Shown here one piece after another: positions 1-9,772 of a stretch of DNA of 64,000 bases (position 1 is its first letter; each line of letters opens with the position of its first letter). The translations under genes and the position numbers were made by a program. Source of the stretch: Rhizopus sp. PT2906 (Eukaryota > Mucoromycota > Mucoromycetes > Mucorales > Rhizopodaceae); the NCBI GenBank assembly GCA_025529335.1, contig JAMYHX010000008.1, forward strand, positions 1-64,000. Direction: 5' to 3'. The notes under the pieces are model-generated. The model worked only from the letters and a program-made list of their open reading frames with translations. It did no database searches and had not been told where the DNA came from.

Positions 1-195
1 GTAGTAGAATAGGAACGTTCCGATTTAGTTAAAGATCTGGCCAGAAAAGAGATATACCGTTTTTCATTATTGATGACCTGATACAACACAGTACCGATTC
101 CGACATTGGATGCATCAGTTGCCACATAGAAACACTGTGGCGCACAGAACCGTGCCAACCGTGCGGAAAACCGTGAATATGGGCATTTTTATGTA
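1..195 (-). pseudogene. Ty3/Gypsy-like retrotransposon pol fragment (RNase H-like region), cut by the window edge
   Basis: On the minus strand, one frame reads FYVATDASNVGIGTVL, followed by a stretch containing YISFLARSLTKSE and SYS. This fits the start of the RNase H-like domain that follows reverse transcriptase in Ty3/Gypsy pol (consensus TDAS..GIG.VL.Q, then S..L...E..YS). No ATG or upstream RT motifs are visible beyond about position 195, where the frame loses resemblance, so the upstream part appears lost or broken. The downstream part runs off the left edge. A 17-bp near-perfect palindrome (CCGTGAATAATTCACGG, about 210-226) lies next to it. This is a mobile-element remnant; whether an intact element lies outside the window cannot be seen. 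Confidence 0.7.
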
Positions 196-639
196 GGTCG
201 TCCGTGAATAATTCACGGTTTTGTGAACCAATCATACATGCTTTCAGGTTGACATATATGGTCATTACACACACAGGGTCATTCAGGATGGCTCAAATGA
301 TACATAGAAATAGGCAGAAATTATATTTGAATCAATGGATTACATATATTTTATTTATTTATTTATTTGTAATAGCAAACGTTATTCTACTAAATTATTT
401 TTGTAATAAAAGGAACGAATCTCGAAAGTAAAAAAGAATTGAGAGGCAGATGGAATTCCATCGAAAGCATCATGACTCCGAAGGTACAAGGTAAAGAAGA
501 GGAAAGGGTGTTGTAATAACGAAAAGACAACGCCAAAGGTAAAAGAAAATAAAAGACCGAACTTTACCTGAAAGAATCAGAGCACAACCTTTTAGTGATG
601 CCAAAGGATGGAAGCTTCATTACCAATTAGAATGTTAAA

Positions 640-1170
640 GGAAGAATCTATAATAAATATTAGTAAAGAGCCACTTTAGAATAAAATATATCTTTATACC
701 AAGCAATAAAGAAAGTAAAACTAAACGTTTAAAAGAAAAAAAAGTTAGTAATGGGAGTCCCAAAGTTTAACATGATGTTACCCATAAAGCCAATGAAGTG
801 TTTACGTTTATTCTGAAAGTCGTCTTTGACACTACATAAAGTAAAAGAGTTAGTTACAACAGCAAAAAGTTATATACCTTTTTACTGGGAAAGCCAATGA
901 GTCGTGTAAAATTATTTTGAAAGAAGCTAATTAAAAAAGAAGAGAGTTAGTAATGACAACTATAAAGCTATACTTCGTTTTACTATCGTTAGTCTTTTTT
1001 TTTTACTTTAACAAGTAGTTATGGACACCAACTAAAAGAAAGAGTTAGTTATCATAGTTGTTTCTTTTACTATAAAGTCAATGAGGACAGCTTCATCTAC
1101 TCTTGACAGACACAATGAGAGCTAATCACAAAAGAGAGTTAGTAGTTTTCATAAAAGAAAAGAGAGTTGT
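640..1170. repeat. Degenerate tandem array with a unit of about 95-105 bp
   Basis: A motif close to AAAAGAGTTAGTTA recurs near 740, 846, 945, 1042 and 1135, at spacings of roughly 105, 99, 97 and 93 bp. A second anchor, AAAGCCAATGAG or a near match, recurs inside three of the units (near 787, 890 and 1075). The units are too diverged for a clean alignment by eye. No reading frame crosses them. They sit between a retrotransposon remnant and a short two-exon gene. I infer an eroded minisatellite or an old non-coding part of a transposable element. Confidence 0.5.
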
Positions 1171-1449
1171 TTATTTGAAAGAGCTTTATTCAAAAGCCTT
1201 ATTCGCTTGTATAGAGTCTTTTTCATAAACTTTCTAAACAATTGCAAGTTAATGTCAGAATGATTTTACATCTTACCATACTTCATGTCAACACTTAACA
1301 AAAGAAGAAGAAGAAGAGTAGAAGGGATACCCTGGTTAAATAGAATTCTCATGGAGCTTTGTTAAAAATAACAATCAACACAACTTGGCCACTTCCGCGA
1401 ATTTTACACGGTTTTTCAAAGAAATTCGTGAATCATGATGAATGTTTAT

Positions 1450-1768
1450 TTATTCAATGAACATTGAACCCTGCGAAGAGGCAGAAGGAAAGAAACGAAC
1501 TGGATTATCATCGGAACTATGTTCTGAGCCATTTTCCCCATAAATGTCATCCAAATCACCAATATCAAAGTCATCACCAAGCTGTGCGTTTATCTAAATA
1601 ACAGAAAAAGCTGTTAGTATTTTTGATTCACACTATAACAACTGACACTATTACCTTTGGATCATTTTTAGACGATCGTTTCTTGCCTCTACATCTATCA
1701 GACAGTAAACCTCTGGCTGCCCATTGTTTTACGCATCTATAGATGTTCCATCCGCATTCTTTTGCCAT
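1450..1768 (-). CDS. Small acidic hypothetical protein, two exons
   Basis: Exon 1 is 1768-1655 and exon 2 is 1593-1450, separated by a 61-bp intron with a GTAATA donor and ATTTAG acceptor. The product is about 85 residues. The first half is basic with tryptophans (WNIYRCVKQWAARGLL). The second half is acidic (DDFDIGDLDDIYGENG). An AATAAATAAA string directly at the stop could serve as a polyadenylation signal. I do not recognise the family. In another frame just upstream, LNPIEE is read, which resembles the PFLNPIEE motif of Tc1/IS630-type transposases. The whole unit may therefore be the 3' end of a decayed transposon gene rather than a host gene. Confidence 0.35.
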
Positions 1769-2342
1769 TCTTCAATGGGATTTAAAAAACACAAGGTATG
1801 GTGGTAGAAACAAAGCAATGTGTCCGTAGTTTTGTGTATTGTGGCATTATCCATAACAATGTGCAAAAAAAGTACTGTAAACTCACTTTATTATAATAGA
1901 CTTTTTGTAAGTTACAAACAAAAAAAGGAGAAAAAAGGCAACAAAAACTGATAATATCGTTCTTGCCCATCATTATTGGCATAATCATACTGGACTCCAA
2001 AGTTAAAAGTTGACAAGTCATACATATAGAATTAGATATCACAGGCATTAACAACCCACTCCATTTTGCATTTGGGCAGAATTCTTTTTGATTTTTGCTG
2101 ATATCTGATTGACCGAGTTACTCTACGGAGAGGATATCTAGAATCATAGAATCATATAGCTTCAAATTTTGACCATATTTTCGAATCTTGAGTCAGGATT
2201 AGCAGGCTAGTATGACTTCATTTACTGTCAATTTTGATTTTGTCAATTTGACGGAAATCCAAGAATAAGAGTTGGGACGTGATGGTGACATACTATACTA
2301 AAATAATAATAAAAAAAAAATTAGAAAACATATTCGTACGTC
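1769..2342. other. Intergenic stretch without a supported gene
   Basis: This is AT-rich sequence with short random ORFs only. The longest one on the minus strand (1782-2054) has no recognisable motif and overlaps the presumed promoter side of the two-exon gene. Nothing else can be supported. Confidence 0.4.
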
Positions 2343-2612
2343 GCAACCGTAGTGAGGGAACTGAGGAAAGCAAGACAAAGTCAAGGTCGCCTCAGCTATA
2401 CACAACAGTTACTTGATCCGAATCCTAGTAGGCAATTGCATACAAAGGTAGGACCTAATAAAAAAACTGTAAAAAAAAAAATGCCGCTCATGAGAACGCG
2501 CAATAGATTGTGAGGGAGTGAGGGAAAGCTAGCTAGGTCGCCCAAACTATGCAACAACTATTACTTGACCCAAAGCTTAAAGGCAAATGCGTAAAAGGTA
2601 AGGGTCTGAAGT
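2343..2612. repeat. Two diverged direct copies of a segment of about 120 bp
   Basis: The segments around 2343-2460 and 2505-2612 share an ordered series of words: GTGAGGGA, GGAAAGC, AGGTCGCC, CTAT, CAACA, TTACTTGA, CC(G/A)AA, AGGCAA and AAAGGTA. The two copies are separated by an A-rich stretch. Neither carries a convincing reading frame. This looks like a tandem duplication of non-coding or transposon-derived sequence that has since diverged. Confidence 0.55.
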
Positions 2613-2654
2613 TCTCATGTGTCTTACGTCTCATCCTGGTAAAGCATGTGTTAA

Positions 2655-2752
2655 AGAAAAAAGAAAAAAGAAAAAAAAATCCCAAACCCCCTTTTTATAA
2701 GTGAAACATTACGCACACGCGAAAATAAAATTAGTGTGGTGTATACATAATT

Positions 2753-2789
<37 letters not shown>

Positions 2790-2913
2790 TTTGTTAATTG
2801 TTAAATAAATAATTTTAAATTTATAAATAAAAAAAAAAAAAAAAAAACCCAAACCCCCTTATTAAAAGTTAAAAATTCCCCCCCCCCCAAAATAAAATTG
2901 TTGTGGTGTATAC

Positions 2914-2954
<41 letters not shown>

Positions 2955-2960
2955 GGTTGC
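2655..2960. repeat. Tandem duplicate ending in poly-T tracts (35 and 36 T)
   Basis: Two consecutive blocks have the same order: an A-run, CCCAAACCCCCTT, an AT-rich stretch, AAAATAAAATT, GTGGTGTATACA, then a T-run (2754-2788 and 2918-2953). The second block differs mainly by homopolymer runs: its middle part has become a long C-run and A-runs. Read on the minus strand each block starts with a poly-A tract, as would a retroposon tail. The pattern could be a real duplication or a consensus or assembly artefact in a homopolymer-rich region. Confidence 0.6.
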
Positions 2961-3316
2961 TTACTTGGTAAATAATTCATGTTAAAGTTAGAAGAAAGAA
3001 AAGCAAAAGAAAAGACTGACCACAAAATACGTTATTCTTATAGATGCGTCATGCCCAATACTCATTGGTTGTGATGAATTCATGCAATAAATCTGTTTTC
3101 TTATAAAATGATGCTATTTTTAATGATGAACTCTCAACATAATAAAGACATTATTACAGACTCATCGACAAATGCTTCTCTTATACTTCAGTAATATACA
3201 TAGTGTTGAATGTAGGTGTGATTTGTCTAGTGTTATAAATTAGACATAATAAATGATAAATTATGCAATAAAGCTTGAACAGCATCATTCATTCAGCCAA
3301 GATTTATTTATACCTG
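2961..3316. other. Intergenic stretch, nothing supported
   Basis: AT-rich sequence between the poly-T duplicate and a short plus-strand ORF. It has many in-frame stops in all frames and no recognised element. Confidence 0.35.
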
Positions 3317-3559
3317 ATGAAGAATTACATTGAATTATCAAGCATTGAAGAGTTGCAGCCTGAACCTGAATATGAACTGCAAAGAAAACAAGAAGATATG
3401 GTGCAAAAGTTAAAGATGCTGAGAGAAGTCGTAGAGAATCTAAGACCTGACGAAGTTATCAGTTCGTGGCAGCTTCAAGTTGAACCGCTTTATAGAGAAG
3501 ATGTATTAAGAAGCAATCAAGTAGAAGAGTTACCATCAAACATTCATTTAGAAAGATAA
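3317..3559 (+). CDS. Short hypothetical protein with a charged helical centre
   Basis: Starting at the first ATG of the open frame gives about 80 residues. The frame is open further upstream, but only from a TTG. The protein is rich in Glu, Gln and Leu, with a likely helix around residues 15-45 (for example RKQEDMVQKLKMLREVVENL). An ATAAATAAA string follows the stop directly and may be a polyadenylation signal. A CAG just upstream could be an intron acceptor, so this may be the last exon of a gene whose 5' part is lost or unrecognised. I do not recognise the family. Confidence 0.35.
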   Translation: MKNYIELSSIEELQPEPEYELQRKQEDMVQKLKMLREVVENLRPDEVISSWQLQVEPLYREDVLRSNQVEELPSNIHLER

Positions 3560-3659
3560 ATAAAAAATATTTTGTGGCGTTTGAGATATGGCTTCAATTT
3601 AAGAAAAAGCAGTATTTAAAAAGTGTAAAACTAAGCAAACGAATAGTATCTCTATTACT

Positions 3660-3808
3660 GGATCAAAGCGAAGAGTACACTCTGTCCTCAAGTGTGAATC
3701 TTGTGGTACGGCGTAGAATCGCAATGTGAACAGTGCATGAAAGTCTCTCTCTCTTCAAAAGATCTCCAAAAGGCTAATAATGCCTTGGATTTAATGCACC
3801 GCCAATAA
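3660..3808 (+). pseudogene. Frame-broken fragment with two CxxC pairs
   Basis: One frame reads KCESCGT and then meets a stop. Two nucleotides further, another frame continues ESQCEQCMKVSLSSKDLQKA up to a stop at about 3808. Two CxxC pairs close together suggest a small zinc-binding module broken by a frameshift. The helical tail after the second pair is open. The family is not recognised; a short exon join could be an alternative to a frameshift, but no GT/AG pair fits between the two halves. Confidence 0.3.
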
Positions 3809-3855
3809 CGGCGAACATTTTGGCTTTATTGTATCTTTAATAACCTAGTTAAATA

Positions 3856-3857
<2 letters not shown>

Positions 3858-3908
<51 letters not shown>
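3858..3908. repeat. Uninterrupted poly-T tract (51 T)
   Basis: Fifty-one consecutive T lie about 50 bp beyond the 3' end of the minus-strand HCCS gene. On the minus strand this is a long A-run downstream of the stop codon. It is long for a nuclear homopolymer, and its exact length is uncertain in any assembly. Confidence 0.8.
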
Positions 3909-3956
3909 CCAATGTTACTGTACAAAATTAGTAAAGATGTTTCCTAAGCGTGTAGC

Positions 3957-4866
3957 TTAAACAAATTCGCCTTTCCTGAATGACATCTTTATCCGGTCCC
4001 AGATACCAGCTGGAGTAGGCGCTGGACGAACATCCAAATAGAAACTTAGTGATATGGGGTTCTTTGGGTCTTTCTTTCCAGTATAAAAATCGATAATATA
4101 GGTTACTTTTTCACCACATCTATCAACTGTCCAATCATGTCGGTCAAAGGGAAGGGAGTAACTTTTGATCAAAGGGGTGAGTAAGATCATCTGGTAACTA
4201 TTATATCCTTACCCAAACCAAGATCGAATACGTGCTTTAGGCGTGATATCCTTGGGTCTGCCTTGAAATTTCAATAGCATTGGTTGATTACATTCACTAT
4301 AAAAGCATTAGTTACTTGTTTACAACAGATTAACTATCGCCTTACGTCTCATGCATCTTTTCCCATTCCAAAATCTTTTGCCAAGCCATTTCATTAACTG
4401 CATTATGAATAGGAACAACAACAGACATATCTTCTTCTTTAGGTGTCCAATTCTTGCGTCTCATTGCATTAAAAAACATTTGTTCAGAAGGATAGATCCA
4501 CATTTTCTCTGAAGAGTTGGCACGAGGAATACTCGAGATTTGTCTTTCTTTCCCTAAAGGCAAGCGTTGATCATGTTGGGGTGTTTGTTCAGAAACTTTA
4601 GGCATATAGTTTGAGCTGTCAATAGCATCCGAATCACATCCTTCTTTTGAAGCAGGAATAAAGTTTTGACGAGCTGAATGATCTACTGGACAAGAATCAG
4701 GTTCTTTTACTGAGCCTTCCCGTTGAGGAGTAAAGTGTTTATATGCATTGTGATCAACAGGACATTTTGCTCCCTCTTCAGCTTGTTGATTTTCTTGAGG
4801 GATAAAATGTTTATATGCATTATGATCAACGGGGCACTTGGGCGTTTCCTCTTGGGTATCTACCAT
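3957..4866 (-). CDS. Holocytochrome c synthase (cytochrome c heme lyase)
   Basis: Attaches heme covalently to apocytochrome c at the mitochondrial inner membrane, facing the intermembrane space. Exons are 4866-4346, 4296-4213 and 4161-3957, which join in phase to 269 residues, a normal family length. The N-terminus has three CPVDH motifs (Cys 11, 35 and 59), the CPV heme-binding motifs of the family. The second half contains WEKMHE, whose His matches the essential heme-ligating His of human HCCS. It also has GRPKDITPKARI and SLPFDRHDWTVDRCG, the family's most conserved block. The ATG at 4866 is the first in frame. Oddity: the three CPVDH motifs sit exactly 24 residues apart, as in-frame 72-nt repeats, while most homologues have one or two. 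The family assignment is very secure. Confidence 0.95.
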
Positions 4867-4958
4867 TGCTTTGTTTTTTAAATAAAAAGAGAAAAAAATA
4901 AATGATGAAAAATCATTGGCAAAATTTTTTTATCCCCTGTCCGGGTTATTTTATTTTT

Positions 4959-5985
4959 TTAAGTTGCATTGTATGAATGGTCAATAAATTCGGCATCATC
5001 TTTTGCCTCCATAGCTGCCCATACATGAGGAGGGACTGAAGGATCAAAGTCTTCTTCTTCTTCTTCTTCATCTTTCAAGTATATTTGAGTGCTGTTCTTT
5101 CTTAAGCTTCCTCCTGTGTTTAGTGAGTTACCTACGAGACTATGTAGCTGAGGATTGATCACGGAGGATCCAGGTACGTAACTCTTTCTTCTTCTTGGTG
5201 CTGGAAACTGTTCAGATAAAAGTCGATCAGAATATGAAAAATCATAATTGGCAAAACTCTTGGCTAAAATATCCTTGGATGTATTTTGACCTGCTGGCTT
5301 ATTTTCTTTATCGTTCTCTTCATTGTCATCCATAAAGTAGTTAATTGTAATTGGAACAGAGGTGGCATAAGTAGAAATGGCTATCACCATTTTAGTAACT
5401 CAGCAGAGCTTACTTATCATCATTACCTGTTTCTTCTTCTTCATTGTTGTTCTTTACATCTTTTTTAATATCAAAATCTTGAAGGTATTTACTTGTATTG
5501 TTTTTCTTTTTGATCCATGGGTATTTTTGGTCTATTTCAGAAACAGATTTTCTAAAGGAAGCTGATAAAAGACTCTGCTCATCAACATCCTTGCTTTTGT
5601 CTGTGATATTTCCCGTATTTTGATGACTATTTTCCTCTTTTTCTTCTTCATCTTCTGGTATTTCTTCGTCCAAGTAGAACATGTCTTCTTCTTGATCATC
5701 ATCACATCTCACTACTATTGGAATTAAATTAGTTAAGTGTAGACTTAACAATGTTATTTTACCTCCTTGAGAAACATCTTTGTTATAAAATGGCATCTTT
5801 TGATGTTTCAAATTGCGTAGAGATGCTTCATCCAAGGCAAAGCTAAGTCTTCGGTTAGGGGGTTTTTGTGGTTCGTTTATGGTTGGTGTAGGACGAGTAA
5901 GTGTGCTGTTAAAATTGGTGTTATCTCTTGCTTCACTCGTATTGTGTTCATTTTGAAATTCTTTTGTCTGGCTTTTTTCAAACAT
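4959..5985 (-). CDS. Acidic, Ser/Asn-rich protein of unknown function
   Basis: Exons 5985-5763, 5714-5427 and 5380-4959 join in phase to 310 residues, with 48-bp and 46-bp introns that have clear GTAA...TAG ends. Features seen are an N-terminal RRLSFAL basic-phosphosite-like motif, two strongly acidic runs (around residues 90-105 and 275-282), and a central KYPWIKKK. A basic patch RRRKSYVPGSSV follows, and the C-terminus contains FDPSVPPHVWAA. No transmembrane segment or enzyme motif is visible. It is probably an intrinsically disordered, possibly phosphorylated regulatory protein, but that is inference. The first intron (5762-5715) is stopless and a multiple of three. The 3' end lies about 90 bp from the HCCS start, so the two genes are in tandem on the minus strand. 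Confidence 0.7.
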
Positions 5986-6488
5986 TTTCTATAAAACCTG
6001 CATAATTTTGACTCTTATTTTGCTACAGTTGGTCTAGTCCTAATGGACATTCGCTTGGAAAAAAAAAAAAAAAGTGTATTAAACAAAGAAACACTACATG
6101 GCAGATTTCACAACCAATTATCAATGGGTTGCAAAACAGTGACGTTTTATTACTTGTTTTGGATTTTTGATTCTTTTTGGCCTATTCATTGAGTTATGCG
6201 CGAGGAATACGCGTTAATAATTGCATATTTACAATAGATAGACATCTTTGATATTCTTACAACTTATTCTTGAAAGTCGCCACCTAACTTAATATAAGGT
6301 ATTAGATGCATAACTCTTTGAAAGTGATTTTGTGCTATTTTATTGCGCAGAGAAGAAGTGATTTTTAAATCTCTGAATACACACAACGCTTTTTACTTGC
6401 TATTTTGAAGTTCGTTAGCGTGTGAACGTGTGCGTCAAGAATCGCCTTTTTTTTTATTATCATAAAAACGAGTTGTTAATTTTTTTGT
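5986..6488. other. Intergenic region, likely shared divergent upstream region
   Basis: AT-rich stretch between the start of the acidic protein (minus strand) and a doubtful small plus-strand ORF. It contains an A-run near 6060-6073 and a pyrimidine-rich stretch near 6447-6460. No gene is seen. Confidence 0.35.
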
Positions 6489-6677
6489 ATGGGTGACACT
6501 GAATCTTTGAACTCGAACAAAAAGCGTCAAATGGGTATTTGGTTGTTAACAAATTGTATCAAAATGCTCTATAATGCCACCAAATATTACAATGGCAAGC
6601 TAAAGCTCGTCAAAAACGGAATTGACCAATTGGAAAATATGTTTGAAAATTTATCTTGGAGACCAAAGCGACGTTAA
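6489..6677 (+). CDS. Doubtful small basic ORF
   Basis: An ATG-initiated frame of 62 residues is preceded by a T-rich stretch and ends in RPKRR. It is Lys/Asn-rich with a predicted helical middle. There is no recognisable family, and no downstream exon could be joined with confidence. In this AT-rich setting it may be a chance ORF. Confidence 0.25.
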   Translation: MGDTESLNSNKKRQMGIWLLTNCIKMLYNATKYYNGKLKLVKNGIDQLENMFENLSWRPKRR

Positions 6678-7903
6678 ACTGCCAATATCTCAAGTGGTCA
6701 GTAAATTCTACTATACACAAATAAGCCCATATTTGACTTATAATTGCTTCTAGGCCTTGATGTATACATTGTATGTCTACAAAAAATCTGAAGAGAGTAT
6801 TATGCGCTGAAATAAATTTGCACGGTTGCATATCATGCACCAAAAAGAATTTGGTTACTAAAGTTACAAAACTGGTAAATAGTTTTTTGAAGTTAAAGTA
6901 TTTAAGCTTCAAATAAGCATAGCCATGCTATTGAAAGCTTTGACACTATTACCTCATTAAATACATCAGTTAATGTGAAGAAATTTGTACTTTAAAAGTT
7001 ACGTAAAATCTATGGTAGAAGAGATAAGAAGACGATAGTTTAATATAAACATAAGGAATCTTGTGCCTGAAGCTGGTATTTTGTCATCCTCTTTAGTATG
7101 TGTTATATAACGTGATACGTTTTTTTCACTTGATGCATATAATTTACGTAGGCATGTACAAGAAATGTCCTATAATAAACATAACTATCAAAATCTGGCT
7201 GCGTAAACTTCAGCAGCAGCGAGACTACTCAACATGCATTTGTCTTTCCATAACAAGAGCAATAACTAGTTCGATCTGGATCATTTTACCTGGATACTAC
7301 GTATTTGTGCCTGTTGCCACCGATTTGATAGAGGCAATGCAATTTTACAACCATAGTACATTCTTTCAATGGTAATGAAAGAAGTATTATAGTGCGCTTT
7401 CCTATTAAAAACAACTAAAACTTAGTCATACGAGGAGCACAAGCAACATTTAAAGGGATCACTGTGGGAAATGAAAGTAGTGGTGTAGTTACCGAAAGCT
7501 CTGATGTATTTCAACCAGGGATACCATCTTGGATTAAAATTAAAGCAGGCAAGTATTGCAAGTGCGCGCAGGCAGGTTTTACAAAGTGAATTACAGTTAA
7601 CCTCTGTCGGCAAAGAGAGATTACCACGACCTGATAAGGAATGTGACGATCGCTATTAGCTAGTGAAAAATGTAGCTTCTATCAAGTACAAATATACAAA
7701 GCACAAAAATAGAAGCACAATCCTTTCAGCCATTAATCACCGATCGTGACTTTAAGAACATCAAGTATACACTTTTTCAATTTCACTTTGAACAGAAAAA
7801 ACTTCAAGCCACTCCCTTGTCACCCCTCCGGGGCTGCCCATTGATATCATTCTCTACGCAACTCGTGACAAAAATGGAACCAAATTGCTGTTCACACTGT
7901 TGT
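6678..7903. other. Intergenic region with scattered coding-like debris
   Basis: No intact gene is seen. On the plus strand around 7436-7585 two overlapping frames stay open (one reads GITVGNESSGVV and FQPGIPSWIKIKAGKY) but neither has a start or a partner exon. On the minus strand near 7770-7845 a frame reads GGVTREWLEVFS between stops. These short stretches look like eroded gene fragments but cannot be assigned. Confidence 0.35.
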
Positions 7904-8030
7904 CTACGATGGCTCACTTTTGCTCAATCGCACAACAGGCTGATTGACAATTGGGGTTAAAGAATCTGGAGGTTCGTCATCATCGTCCATTATCGCATCC
8001 TGTAGCTGATCCAGGTTGTCTTGTGACACT
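7904..8030 (-). pseudogene. Isolated C-terminal-exon-like fragment, acidic
   Basis: A TTTTTCAG acceptor-like site is followed by a 41-residue open frame reading SQDNLDQLQDAIMDDDDEPP and ending in a stop at 7904. The composition and the clean acceptor look like a terminal exon, but no upstream exon can be recognised before the guanylate kinase gene. It may be a leftover of a decayed gene or a terminal exon of an unrecognised one. Confidence 0.25.
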
Positions 8031-8316
8031 CTGAAAAATCGTAATATTCTACAGTGTATTAGGCTTGTCATAAGTATGCACTTGTTCAGCTGATATCATT
8101 TGCAATCCGACTGATAATAGTTTAATTCCCATTACATTCACTTACTCATGACGTTGTTCTTTAATTAAATTGATCTACATTTTTGCATATTTATTGTTTT
8201 TTCACGCTTTTCGAATTTCTTTTAATAGCCTCATATTCTGAAGAGATTGTTGAGCTTATGCATATGTTGCTAATTTTTATTATCAAACAACGTATAATAT
8301 GCAATAAAATCTAAAT

Positions 8317-8997
8317 CTATTGAACGAAAATGGCTTTCTTTAAAGAATCATAAGCTGTATCTAAATCATCATTGACAATAACGTGATCATAAGCACCAGG
8401 AGTCGCACCATAGTCTAACTCTTCTCTAGCAGCATTCAAACGTGCCATAATAGCTTCTTCTTTTTCCGTTCCTCGTCCACGAAGACGTTGTTCTAAAATG
8501 TCAAAGCTAGGTGGTCTAATAAATATATACTTAGGATTTAATGAAGTTTTCTTGACAGATTTAACACCTTGCATGTCGATATCAAGAACACAGACTTTGC
8601 CTTGCGCCACCACATCCTCAACAGCTTTAATGGAGGTACCTATACATAAATATATACATATTCAGTCAACTTGGCATTACATCAAGAGTAAGGTCACTTT
8701 ACCATACATGTTTCCTGAGAATGTAGCACTTTCAATGAATTTACCATCTTCTACTTCTTTTATCATGTCTTCTTTTTCAACAAAATGATAATCCTTTCCA
8801 TCCACTTCTCCTGGACGAGGCTTACGTGTAGTATCTATTAAACCTGTTTATATCTTATAGACAACAGACGATAATAATTTACGTGAGACACTAAATCCAA
8901 ACGTAGAAGGATATTCAGCAAAGAGTTTCTTTAATAAAGTAGACTTTCCAGAGCCTGAAGGGCCAGAGATGACAAAGATTTTAGAGGTTGTTTGCAT
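8317..8997 (-). CDS. Guanylate kinase
   Basis: Phosphorylates GMP to GDP with ATP, an essential step of guanine nucleotide synthesis and recycling in the cytosol. Exons 8997-8883, 8834-8703 and 8639-8317 join in phase to 189 residues, the standard length. The N-terminus carries the P-loop GPSGSGKST. It is followed by [20 protein letters not shown], the GMP-binding region, then FSGNMYGTS and [15 protein letters not shown]. The lid and C-terminal parts ([27 protein letters not shown]) are complete. Splice sites are canonical, with introns of 48 and 63 bp. The start is the only ATG that precedes the P-loop in frame. Identity is secure. Confidence 0.95.
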
Positions 8998-9405
8998 AGT
9001 CAACGTATAAAAAAAAGTGGGAGTATTTTTTTCTCTGTCGTGTTTTTTTTTTTTCCTTATAACAGTCACAGAGGCACATCAGCATCGTTTTTTAGGATCA
9101 GCTCAACAGGGACCTGTTACACTAAAAAAGAAAGGGAAGAACGAAAAAGAAGAGAATGAAAAGAAAAAAGAAGAGAATGGAAAGGAAGAACATAGGTCAA
9201 ATAGAATATGGTTATCAATTGATCTCGATCCATTCAATGACATTATTTCTAGTGGTGAACGAATCAAAAAGTAAGGCACCTATGGGCACAAGAGTCTAGA
9301 AGCAATTGTATATTTAGGATGTGTGACGGATCCAAACTGAGTTCTTTATTTAAAGAAAATTTCTTAAAAAGGTCTTGACTGATCAAGGCTCCATTTTAGA
9401 AAAGG
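8998..9405. other. Intergenic region upstream of guanylate kinase and the Ser/Thr-rich gene
   Basis: The divergent upstream region. A plus-strand frame across 9017-9274 is open and highly charged (Lys/Glu) after a hydrophobic start, but it begins with GTG, lacks any ATG and overlaps the presumed 5' UTR of guanylate kinase. I do not call it a gene. Confidence 0.35.
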
Positions 9406-9413
9406 TATAAAAA
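9406..9413 (+). promoter_or_regulatory. TATA box of the Ser/Thr-rich gene
   Basis: TATAAAAA lies about 50 nt upstream of the ATG at 9457 and is followed by a pyrimidine-rich leader (TTTTCTCTTTTTT). This is the usual arrangement for a strongly expressed fungal gene with a short leader. Confidence 0.55.
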
Positions 9414-9456
9414 CGCATCTTTTTCTCTTTTTTCTCTTTTTTGTTCATTATAAAAC

Positions 9457-9708
9457 ATGTCAAGATTTACAGAACACTTTGATGTTTATGTTGATTCATC
9501 TATCATTGTCTATTCATCTACACTCACATCACCTTCTAAAGCATCCTTCTCATCCACATCCACTTATTCATCAAGGAGTGCTATAGATCCCTATGATTCA
9601 TTTAACTCAACTACTACTTCAACAACAACAACGATCAATGATGCATCACCAAACAAGCTAAAACGATTCTTTACGACCATTTCAAAAAAGAAACGCTCCA
9701 TTGTATAA
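9457..9708 (+). CDS. Small Ser/Thr-rich protein with a basic C-terminus
   Basis: Single-exon ORF of 83 residues from a well placed ATG behind a TATA box. The centre is a long Ser/Thr-rich low-complexity stretch (for example SSTSTYSSRSA and STTTSTTTTIND). The end is basic: KLKRFFTTISKKKRSIV. There is no signal peptide or membrane segment. A small, probably disordered, possibly phosphoregulated protein is likely. The function is unknown. Promoter architecture and biased composition support a real gene better than chance. Confidence 0.5.
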   Translation: MSRFTEHFDVYVDSSIIVYSSTLTSPSKASFSSTSTYSSRSAIDPYDSFNSTTTSTTTTINDASPNKLKRFFTTISKKKRSIV

Positions 9709-9728
9709 TATTTTATGCGTGCCATGTA

Positions 9729-9734
9729 TGCGTG

Positions 9735-9769
<35 letters not shown>

Positions 9770-9772
9770 GTA
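9729..9772. repeat. (TA)n / (TATG)n microsatellite
   Basis: A run of TA dinucleotides passes directly into four TATG-type tetranucleotides, just downstream of the Ser/Thr-rich gene. Confidence 0.8.

Noticed and set aside
210..226. CCGTGAATAATTCACGG palindrome as a regulatory operator
   Set aside because: A single copy in transposon-remnant DNA with no neighbouring gene start; no function can be supported.
7770..7850. GGVTREWLEVFS on the minus strand, reminiscent of the start of a HECT ubiquitin-ligase domain
   Set aside because: Only about 25 residues between stops, with no further HECT motifs nearby; the resemblance is too short.
9017..9274. Open plus-strand frame with a hydrophobic start and a Lys/Glu-rich body, resembling a secreted protein
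   Set aside because: It starts with GTG, has no ATG, and overlaps the presumed 5' UTR and promoter of guanylate kinase on the other strand.
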